Below are positions 49,171 to 57,100 of a stretch of DNA of 64,000 nt, piece by piece. Positions within the stretch are counted from its first letter, which is position 1; the number at the start of each line of letters is the position of its first letter. The position numbers and the translations under genes were made by a program. Source of the DNA: JBBDMX01 sp040878035 (GTDB lineage Bacteria > Planctomycetota > Phycisphaerae > Phycisphaerales > Phycisphaeraceae); the NCBI GenBank assembly GCA_040878035.1, contig JBBDMX010000053.1:1-64000 (forward strand), given 5' to 3'. A model generated the notes under the pieces. That model had not been told where the DNA came from. It worked only from the letters and a program-made list of their open reading frames with translations, and searched no databases.

Positions 49171-49974
49171 TCAGGCGGCGCACATCGCGGACATCACCTG
49201 GCCCACCTCGCGATAATTGAGATAGCGGTCGAATTCGGCCAGGCACTGATCTTCCTCGCCAAAGGGAAAACGCGGGAGGAAGTCGCTCTCGTCGAGCTTC
49301 TGCGCCACCAGCGACACCAGGCCGCGCGGCAGGCGGTGGCTCTGCGTCAGCACTTCCCGCGCCAGACGGATGAGCACGCAGGGGCGGTTGTTGACGGCGG
49401 GGTAAGCGCGGGTGTCGCCGATGAGCTCAAAGCCATAGGCCTTCTGATAGAACCGGGCGTGGCGCGGGTGGACGCCGCAAATCAGGTCGGTGCCGTCGCC
49501 CACGAAAGCGTAGGCGATGGAGTGATTCATGAGGGCAAAGAGGGCCTCGATGGAGGTGGCGCGTTCGTCGCCGCAGTCCGCCAGCAGGCCCGCCTCGGTG
49601 AGCACCCGGCCGTCGCGGCGCAGGCTGTCGAGCTCTTCGGGATAGAGGCTGTCCAGGGGCAGGCCCAGGACCGTGTCGCGCATAGCGGTGAGCGTGGAAA
49701 TCAGACGTTGGCCGATGTGGTGGGCGATGACCACGGCGTGACTGCCGATGGCGTGCGGCGAGGTGTGATAGCCAAAGGCGTGGGGGAAAATGAAGCGATT
49801 GTGCACGTAGACGCGATAAACCATGCTCCAGGCCTCGATCACCTCTTCCAGCGTCCGGGCGACGCCAAAGCGGTACCGCGGCTCGGGCCGTTCTCCACCC
49901 GACTCCACGACCAATTCGGGCGTCAAGCCCAGGCGATCGGTCATCACCAGTTGGCGGGACAGTGCAGCAGACAT
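49171..49974 (-). CDS. FeeM-like N-acyltransferase, paralogue A
   Basis: A 267-residue GNAT-fold protein sharing all blocks with paralogue B: EEVIEAWSMVYRVYVHNRFI, SHAVVIAHHIGQRLISTLTAM, GLPLDSLYPEELDSLRRDGR, LTEAGLLADCGDERATSIEALFAL and CGVHPRHARFYQKAYGFELIGD. ATG 49974 is chosen because AAAGGA lies 7-8 nt upstream; two earlier in-frame starts lack one. It is the first gene of the minus-strand cluster down to 43475. Family members join an acyl chain from ACP to an amino group. Confidence 0.8.
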   Translation of the reverse strand: MSAALSRQLVMTDRLGLTPELVVESGGERPEPRYRFGVARTLEEVIEAWSMVYRVYVHNRFIFPHAFGYHTSPHAIGSHAVVIAHHIGQRLISTLTAMRDTVLGLPLDSLYPEELDSLRRDGRVLTEAGLLADCGDERATSIEALFALMNHSIAYAFVGDGTDLICGVHPRHARFYQKAYGFELIGDTRAYPAVNNRPCVLIRLAREVLTQSHRLPRGLVSLVAQKLDESDFLPRFPFGEEDQCLAEFDRYLNYREVGQVMSAMCAA

Positions 49975-50132
49975 GGGCAGCATCCTTTCTGGACCCACAA
50001 GATCGAACAAAAATGGAGAAGAGACGATGACCCCAAAGCCGACGTGCAAGCTAGCACGGCATCACGACAAGAATGTGGAAGGGGAGCGGCGGATTTCGCG
50101 AGGCGGGTTCGTAGCGGGCGGGGGGGCATGAG

Positions 50133-50579
50133 CTACTCGCCGTCCCCCGGCACCACTAGGACGCAAAACATCATGTCAGTGGACTGATACCGCATCAGTT
50201 CCTGCTTTCTCCGCTTCCGGGATGTCAGCCACAGCGTGACTTGAGTATTCTCTGACGACTTCGAGAGGACTCGATGTCGCCCCGGCCGGGTCGGCCGCCC
50301 ATTGAGTGCGAGGCTGATTATACTGGCAAGTCCTTTGACATCAATAGGGATTCTAGTTTTTTCCCCTAAATTGATATAAGGTTTTCCCTGAATCGACCAT
50401 CCATAAATTCCAGTAATGTATCTACCGTCCGCCCCTGAATTTATAGTCAGGGTCATTTGGGGGCCCAAATCGCCCTTGGACCGAATATCGGATGTCTGCC
50501 CGGTCGCCAAGCAGATTTTCCGCAAGGTTTCCCTTGGGCCGGAGGCATGTTCACCTCGGATGCCAGTGCGTTTGACCAC
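50133..50579 (-). CDS. Hypothetical protein
   Basis: A 148-residue frame starting at GTG 50579 (an internal ATG at 50456 is an alternative). ADGRYITGIYGWSIQGKPYI and LGEKTRIPIDVKGLASIISL look like genuine beta-strand protein, and the DNA is less G+C-rich than its neighbours. No ribosome-binding site stands out and no family is recognised. It could be a remnant. Confidence 0.4.
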   Translation of the reverse strand: MVKRTGIRGEHASGPRETLRKICLATGQTSDIRSKGDLGPQMTLTINSGADGRYITGIYGWSIQGKPYINLGEKTRIPIDVKGLASIISLALNGRPTRPGRHRVLSKSSENTQVTLWLTSRKRRKQELMRYQSTDMMFCVLVVPGDGE

Positions 50580-51021
50580 GGATCACACCGGTGGCATGGA
50601 TCGGAAAATCAGAAATCAGGGATCCGTATTACTAACCCGCGAAATCCGCGTGCCGCGCGCCGAATCCAAAACAGGCTGTTGATCCGCAGATGGTGCCGAT
50701 TTCGCGGAATTCCAAGACAACCTGAGTTCGGGATAGGCAGCCGCATCCTGTGGCGGCGCCAGCCGCTTTGGACTGCGGTGGCGGCGACACCGCTTTAGCT
50801 TGCGTGGGGCCGTCTGGGCAGCGCCCAGGCGTTGACGGCCGCCAAAGACGCTCCGCGTCGAGCCAAAGCGGCGTCCCAGCCGCCGCACTCCAAAAAAATC
50901 AGCAGTCTCGATGGGCTTATCCGAACTCAGGTAACACAGGATGCTCGATCCTCATCTGCGAACATCGGCGCAATCTGCCGATAGATTCCCCTGCTGATGT
51001 TTCATCCGCGTCCATCCGCGG
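50580..51021. other. Intergenic region with palindrome
   Basis: About 440 bp mostly filled by the palindrome at 50719-50936 and by a CCGCGGATGG-type repeat (51003-51027) at the 3' end of vsr. AAATCAGAAATCAGGGA at 50605-50621 is a fragment of family B. No gene is supported. Confidence 0.6.
50719..50936. repeat. Palindromic repeat family H, intergenic copy
   Basis: Outermost arms CCTGAGTTCGGGATAGG (50721-50737) and CTTATCCGAACTCAGG (50917-50932) enclose the family H core (50757-50893: CTTTGGACTGCGGTGGCG at left, CAGCCGCCGCACTCCAAA at right). The core matches the copy inside mfnB (25517-25615). Confidence 0.88.
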
Positions 51022-51468
51022 CTAATTCCTCTTGGCCACGGCCACGCCGCGCTGGAGAAACCCGCGCAGCCGCGCCGCCAGCGGCACCGCCCCGGACGTC
51101 TGGCATTCCCAGACGATCAGCACGCGCCAGCCTAAGCGGCGCAGGGCCACCAGCGTGGCGGCGTCGCGCCGCCGGTTCCGCGCGATCTTGCCCCGCCAGT
51201 AGGCCCGGTTCGCCACCGGCAACCGGCAACCCCGGCCCAGACATTTCCCCGTGGCGTGATCATGCCAGAAGCAGCCGCGCACCTCGATGATCTTGCCATG
51301 CCGCACCAGCACCATGTCCGGCGTCCCCGGCAACCCCCGCACATGCAGGCGATAGCGATACCCCATCGCATGCACCATCCGCCGCACGACCATCTCCGGC
51401 GCGGTGTCCTTCCCCTTCACCGCCGCCATGATCCGCGAGCGCTCCGTTTTGCTGACTGTGTCGGCCAT
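51022..51468 (-). CDS. vsr: Very short patch repair endonuclease
   Basis: A 148-residue Vsr-family nuclease that nicks next to T:G mismatches formed by deamination of 5-methylcytosine. MADTVSKTERSRIMAAVKGKDTAPE, LPGTPDMVLVRHGKIIEVRGCFWHDH (catalytic Asp, the FWH block) and the zinc-binding C and H residues are present, with RRLGWRVLIVWEC at the end. Its role is to protect against mutation caused by the C5 methyltransferase at 52847-54013. The stop codon abuts a CCGCGGATGG-type repeat. Confidence 0.93.
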   Translation of the reverse strand: MADTVSKTERSRIMAAVKGKDTAPEMVVRRMVHAMGYRYRLHVRGLPGTPDMVLVRHGKIIEVRGCFWHDHATGKCLGRGCRLPVANRAYWRGKIARNRRRDAATLVALRRLGWRVLIVWECQTSGAVPLAARLRGFLQRGVAVAKRN

Positions 51469-51547
51469 CTCTCCACACAGTATCGCTGTCCCGATTTTGG
51501 AAGCAAAGGCGTCATGAGATATCACTGATGTCAGAAAGGGGCTAGCC

Positions 51548-51883
51548 ATGACCAAGAGAGAACTCAGGGCGCTGAAGAAGGACTTTCGTGCATGGAGCGG
51601 CGGCGCCCCGCCCGAGAATGGATACATAATCACCGTTTATCTGGACTACGCACTATCGGTCGAACTCGACCGCGACGAGGCCGAAACGGCCCTGTCGGAG
51701 TGGATGATGGCCGACGATCCCGATACCGATCTGGCGCTGCGCGACCGGATGGATTCGGCGGTTGAATTCTACAACCTTGAAAGTACGCGGAAGTTTCGCC
51801 GAAGACTTAAGGATCGCGAACGACGCCAAGAGCGGCGAGTTCACCAATGGTTACTCGACCAAGTCGATGCGGGCGGCGGGTAG
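51548..51883 (+). CDS. Hypothetical protein inside the restriction-modification island
   Basis: A 111-residue, highly charged plus-strand protein: MTKRELRALKKDFRAWSGG, a beta-like GYIITVYLDYALSVELDRDEAE and a very basic helical tail RRRLKDRERRQERRVHQWLL. It is encoded opposite to vsr and the nuclease-like gene, and its 3' end overlaps the latter by 33 bp. The strong basic helix suggests nucleic acid binding. Not recognised; a control, toxin or anti-restriction protein is possible but unsupported. Confidence 0.6.
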   Translation: MTKRELRALKKDFRAWSGGAPPENGYIITVYLDYALSVELDRDEAETALSEWMMADDPDTDLALRDRMDSAVEFYNLESTRKFRRRLKDRERRQERRVHQWLLDQVDAGGG

Positions 51884-52828
51884 ATACTGTGGACCCAACT
51901 TGGCAACAAGCTCATTCACTTTTTCCGTGACTGTTTTGAGTGGATCACTTGGGACCTTGGGCGACCGCCACCGCGTCTCCGTGAGGTTCTGCCCGATCAA
52001 CTCGCATATGCCGTAGCAACGGACCAGACCTGGATACTTGCTCGGCGCCTTGGCGAGGTAGTCCTGCCAGGCCTTGATCTTGTCACTGCGAACCACCAGC
52101 CAGCATTCATCCGTTCCATTCTTCGTGATGCGGTTTGCCTTGGTTCGGTGGGACTCATCAGGTCCCTGCACCATGGTTATTTCGATAGCCACGTTCTCGA
52201 TGCGGTAGTCCCCCAAGGCTTCAGGATCGTCATGGCCGGTCACCCATTTGTGCTGGGCCGCTATTCTCGCGCTGTGCGGCCCGTCAACACAGATCTCCAA
52301 CTTGCTGCCAACGAGGAGTTCTGCAATCGCTGACTCAATACCTCTTTCATTCGCCTGCGCCAAGATTTCCTCAACCACTGCGGCTCCGGAATTTCCCGCG
52401 CGAGTGACCTTCATCGGTCCGAGCGAGAGCCCAAGCTTCGATCGCAACGGTTCCGAAATTGCGTGAAGCATCTGGACCTTCTCGGACAGTGGCGCCTCCT
52501 CATATCCTTGCGAGTCCAGGTATTCCACCAAGCGCGGTACGACGACGCCTGATTGCGGCGTCTTTCGCCCGCTCAGATCGCCGGATATTTTTTCTGTGGG
52601 CAGGCCAAATCGTTTGAGGTGCTGCGCCGCTCGCGTCCCCTGCGCTACAACGCCGTTCTTCTTCAGCTCTCTTCGCAGTACAGCCTCCAGCCGTGACGGG
52701 GTGGCATTCTGATGAGCCAAGTCCTGGTGAATCGCTTCAATAAACGCCAATAACGTACAGATGACGCTCTTGGTAGGCTTCACATCTCCCAAAATGTTGG
52801 AGGCGAGGTCGGCAGTGTCGAATTCCAT
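51851..52828 (-). CDS. DUF4928-like putative restriction endonuclease
   Basis: A 325-residue protein immediately downstream (18 nt) of a C5-cytosine methyltransferase. The N-terminal half is helical (AAVLRRELKKNGVVAQGTRAAQHLKRFG). The C-terminal half has GLEICVDG-type LLVGSKLEICVDGPHSARI and VAIEITMVQGPDES followed by ECWLVVRSDKIKAW, an arrangement (D...ExT/ExK, then a Lys-rich strand) suggestive of a PD-(D/E)XK nuclease. I believe it belongs to DUF4928, a family that occurs next to such methyltransferases. Recognition sequence and activity are unknown. Confidence 0.75.
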   Translation of the reverse strand: MEFDTADLASNILGDVKPTKSVICTLLAFIEAIHQDLAHQNATPSRLEAVLRRELKKNGVVAQGTRAAQHLKRFGLPTEKISGDLSGRKTPQSGVVVPRLVEYLDSQGYEEAPLSEKVQMLHAISEPLRSKLGLSLGPMKVTRAGNSGAAVVEEILAQANERGIESAIAELLVGSKLEICVDGPHSARIAAQHKWVTGHDDPEALGDYRIENVAIEITMVQGPDESHRTKANRITKNGTDECWLVVRSDKIKAWQDYLAKAPSKYPGLVRCYGICELIGQNLTETRWRSPKVPSDPLKTVTEKVNELVAKLGPQYLPAARIDLVE

Positions 52829-52846
52829 TCTCGCGGTCCTCTTTGA

Positions 52847-54013
52847 TCAAAACAAAATGGGTGTGGGTAACGACTCGGACACCGAGTTGAGGTAGTGCTT
52901 CGCTATCCAATGGACAGCAGGAACGCAAACGGCATCGCCGAAGCCAAATAGTGCCTGATTCAGTGGGACCTCTATGACGTAGGTATCAGGAACTCCCTGT
53001 AGGCGAGCGCATTCACGCGCGGTTAGGAGTCGCACTTGATATCTGTCTCGTCCCGCCTTCAAAAGAATCTGCCGGCCACTTCCTCCGCGCGGCGTCCTTA
53101 GACAGCCGGCGATGCCGTCCGTGCGGAGCTCGGCCATGCTCTTGCCGTTGCGAACGCGGCGAAATGCCGTGGCGTAGCAGACCCGCTTGGCCGTAATCAT
53201 GAGCTTGGCTTGCAGGTCGTGCCGCCGGCTGAACTGACGCATGAAGTACTCGGTGCGCTCCTTGTCCCACCAATGCGGATCGTCGTCCGGCAGGTCTTCG
53301 ATGATGTCCTCCAGGCGCCGATTGGACCGTGGAAGTCGGGGCAACTCGCGGATGTCCCAACGGATGTTCTGGTGCGTGTTAATGAACTCGAACAGCGCTG
53401 TCGGACGGGTCTCGGTTTCCGTGGCGAAGGAGTTGCGGTCGTTGCCGTCGTCACGCTTGGCGATCACGAACAGTCGGGCGCGGCTTTGTGGAACCCAGTG
53501 GACGGCGTTGAGGATGAAGGCATCCACCGTGTAGCCGAGGTCAGTGATCGCAAGAAGCGCCTTCTCAAAGTCGCTGCCGCCGTGGCTCATCAGGAAGCCG
53601 ACGACGTTCTCCAGCATGACAAGGGGCGGTCGGCGGTCGCCCTTTAACTCAAGGAGCCGGATCAGGCCCCAGAAAGCCGACGATTCCTTGCCCTCCAGTC
53701 CCGCCCATGCCCCCGCAATCGACAGGTCATTGCACGGGAACGACGCGGTGTAAAGGTCGCAATCGGGGACGCTATCGGGGTCCAGCTTGTGGATGTCGCC
53801 CAGGTGAAAGTGCTCGTCGCCGAAGTTGGCGGCGTACATTTCGCGTTTGTCGGGGTCGATGTCGTTGGCGTAGACGACTTGCCAGCCCTGCTGTTCCAGG
53901 GCCAGGCGGACCAGGCCGATGCCGGCGAAGAATTCGGCGGCGGTGAACATCCGACCGTTGCCGCCGTTGCGGGGCTTGTGTTTCGTGGTGCTGCTGCGGC
54001 TAATGCGGGGCAT
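52847..54013 (-). CDS. DNA (cytosine-5-)-methyltransferase
   Basis: A 388-residue C5 methyltransferase. AEFFAGIGLVRLALEQQGW (motif I, SAM), TASFPCNDLSIAGAW (motif IV, catalytic Cys in PC), LENVVGF (motif VI), WVPQSRARLFVIAKR (motif VIII), RLLTARECARLQGVPDTY (IX) and FGFGDAVCVPAVHWIAKH (X) are in order, with a target recognition region of about 120 residues between VIII and IX. ATG 54013 is used; MFTAAEFF 22 codons later is an alternative. With the DUF4928-like gene and vsr it forms a type II-like island. Confidence 0.93.
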   Translation of the reverse strand: MPRISRSSTTKHKPRNGGNGRMFTAAEFFAGIGLVRLALEQQGWQVVYANDIDPDKREMYAANFGDEHFHLGDIHKLDPDSVPDCDLYTASFPCNDLSIAGAWAGLEGKESSAFWGLIRLLELKGDRRPPLVMLENVVGFLMSHGGSDFEKALLAITDLGYTVDAFILNAVHWVPQSRARLFVIAKRDDGNDRNSFATETETRPTALFEFINTHQNIRWDIRELPRLPRSNRRLEDIIEDLPDDDPHWWDKERTEYFMRQFSRRHDLQAKLMITAKRVCYATAFRRVRNGKSMAELRTDGIAGCLRTPRGGSGRQILLKAGRDRYQVRLLTARECARLQGVPDTYVIEVPLNQALFGFGDAVCVPAVHWIAKHYLNSVSESLPTPILF

Positions 54014-54145
54014 CCTTGCGTCGCTCCATGGGTCAGGGCGATGATAGCAGTATAAGGCGCGGGCGGAGTTGGTGGGCCGGGGTAAAGAACGGCGCACTGG
54101 GTAGATGCCCATCCTCCGAAGGAAGGGATTTCCCCGCGGTCAGCT

Positions 54146-57100
54146 TCACGGCCCGGCCGGCGGCGAGGCGTCGTGGCGGTAGCAGATCAGGCCCAGGTCG
54201 CAGTTGATGAGCAGGCTGTCGCCGATGATCTGCGGCAGGCGGCGGATGTTGCCCATCGCTTCCTTGCCCGGCGGCGCGGGCAGCTCCAGGTCCTCCATCA
54301 AGGCCGCGTCGGTCTTGCGGTAGAAGGCGACCTCGAAGGAGCCGCTGAGGCGTGAGCCGTAGCGGCGTTTGCCGCCGGGCTGCTGCCCTTGCAGGGGCCA
54401 GGGGAGCAGGTCGCCCGACGCCGCCAGGTCGTGCATGTCCGGCGGGGTCTGCATGCCGGGCAACTGGTTGTACACGCGGTTCAAAATCGTCTGCCGCCCG
54501 GCCATGTCCATCACGAGCACCGCGGTCTTGGCCTGATTGGGCTGCGCCTGCCACGTGCCGTGCTGCGCCACCTGGCCCATGATCTGCGGACGCTGCTGGT
54601 CATACTCGGTAAAGAGCAGGTAGAGGTGTCGGCGGTCGGGCGACATGGCCACATCGCTGATGATGCCGGCCGCGTCGGTCTGCGGCGTGCCGCTCCAGCT
54701 CACCTTGCCGTTGGCCATGGTCACCAGGCCCACGCTGCCGTCCTCGTTGGCCAGGTAGAAGGTCTGCTCATCGACCAGGCCGACGTTGATGACCGAGCGG
54801 GTGATGGACCCGCCGAAGCGGCGTTTGCCGTCGGGCACGCCCAGCAGGTTCCATTCCCCGCCGCGGGTGCGATACAAGGGGCCCAGGCGGGTCCAGAGCA
54901 TTGCCTTGCCTGGCTCGTAATCCGACACCGGCAGGCGGTTGAGCGTGGCGCCGGTGCGGCGGTCGCCGATCCACATCTCCTTGCCGCGATCCAGCAGGAC
55001 GTTGACGCAGCCGGCGGCGACCGCCACGCCCGCCACGTCGTCGCCATCGAACTGCCGCTGCCAGAGGATCCGGCCGCTGTCAGCCTCGCGCACGACCACG
55101 CGCTGGGCGATGGTGGCCGGGTCGAAAAACGACTCGGCGATCACGCCGTCGCCCACGCTGATCTTGTAGCCGGGCTGATGCTGGCCCGGGCGCTGCATCA
55201 GCGCCAGGCGCAGTTGTCCCTCGCCCTCGTTTTCGATTGCCTGCTCCCAGAGCCGCCGGCCCGACACCAGGCCCAGGCCGACCAGGCGTCCGTCGCTACG
55301 GAGAATGCCCACGTGGTCCTGCTGCGGGAGCCGGCCCTGGTGCAGGTAGACGCCGTCGAGCAGGGTCGCGCCGGGCCCCAGGCGGTCGAACCCGCGCTGC
55401 TGATCCGCCAGGCGCGTGGCCCAGACGATCTTGCCGTCGGCCGAATCGCGGAAGACCAACTGGCCTTGCGAGGCCGAGTAATAGAGCACGTGGCGGTCGA
55501 AGAATGCCGAAGACGCCCAGGCCGGCGGATTGAGCACTTCCGAGGCCGAGGAGGCTTCGGCCCAGGCGATGCGCCACGGCGGAGCGGGCATGGCGGGCAG
55601 CGGCGCCGATGCGGCGCCGCCCTGTGCCGCGCCCGGCCGAGAGGTCTGACCCAGCGAGACCAGCGCCTGCTCCGCCAGCGCCGAGGCTATGACCGGCTGG
55701 CCCTGGCTGGTCCAACTCACGTCGGTGTATTGCGTGGCCAGCAACCGCCAGTCGCGTGCCGCCTGGTCGCGCCAGCCCAGCGACTGGTGGAATTCCGCCA
55801 ATAGGGCCCAGGCCTGGGCGGCGACATCACGTTGAGGTGAGCGGGTCAGGTCGCTAAGCAGCACCTCGCCGCGTTCGACGCCGAAGCCGGCGTGGTCGGC
55901 CATGGCGCCGGCCGCGCGTCGGGCGGCCGCCAGCGCCGCCGGCGCCCCTGGAAACGCGCGTACCACCGCCGCCAAGACCGCCGGATCGCTCCCCGCCGCC
56001 GTCAGCGCCGCCTGGCCCTTCTGCTCCAATAGCGGGGCGACCCGCGCGGGCTGCTGATTGGCCAACTCCTCCAACAGGGCGATGGCCAGTTCGCTCACCG
56101 CCGCCTGTAGCACGCCCTGGGGCTCGTGGGCAGCCCGGGCGCCGGTCGTCGCCGCGTCCACTTCGACCAGTTCCGCCCCGCCGCGCAGCGCCAGCGCCGT
56201 GAGCAGGTCGATGGCTTTGTCCAGTTGATCCTGGCGCAGGTGGATGCGTGCCAGCGCCAGGTCAACCCGCGATTGGTCGCCCGGTTCGGCCGCCAGCCTG
56301 CGTGCCTCATCCAGTAGCGCTAATGGATCGCCCGCGCCGCTCGCCGCAGGCTCTTGCGCCAGCGCCACCAAGCCATTGACCAGGTCCGAGGTGGCGGCGG
56401 CGCGTTGCTGGGCATCCATGAGCAGCGGTACGGCCTGGCGCAGGTCGGCGACGGCGGGGCCGTGACGATTGAGCCTGCGGTGCAGACGGGCGCGCTCGAC
56501 CAGTGCCGTCGCATCGCCCTGGTTCACACGGCGGGTCAGTTCCGCCAACTGGCTGGCGGCGTCCATCAGGGCGTACACGCCGTCCAACCCCGTGATGTAC
56601 AGGCGCCGGCCGTCGCTGAACAGATTGCCTACCGGATCGTTGAACGGCAGGCGAACCTTGATTTCGCCGAGCCTGCGGCCGTTGTCGGCGTCCAGGCGGA
56701 GAACCGAATAGCGTTGCGGCAGGTAGATGCGGTTGTCGCGGGTGAGCATGCCCCGGCCATAGGAGGTGGGTACGGTGGTCTGCCAGCGCAGCTTCATCCC
56801 CGCCGCCAGATCGTAGCAGCGTACGTCCTCGGCGCCGGCGAGAAATAAGAGGTCGCCGCGCACGCCCAGCACGTAGCTGCGCAGTGCCGCCTCCAGGCCG
56901 TCGTCTTTGTCCGCCACCGGCCTGCCGCTGTCGCGATCAAAGAGCAGGATGCGGCGTGAGTCCGAGGGCAATACGACGACCAGGTTGGCGCGGGGGACGA
57001 TCACGTCCTGTTCCCAGCCGCCGGCGATGGAGGAGTAGCCCGACTCCATAAATCGCGACATGTGGAGCTGGCCCGGCATGGAGCGCTGATAGCGTGAGGC

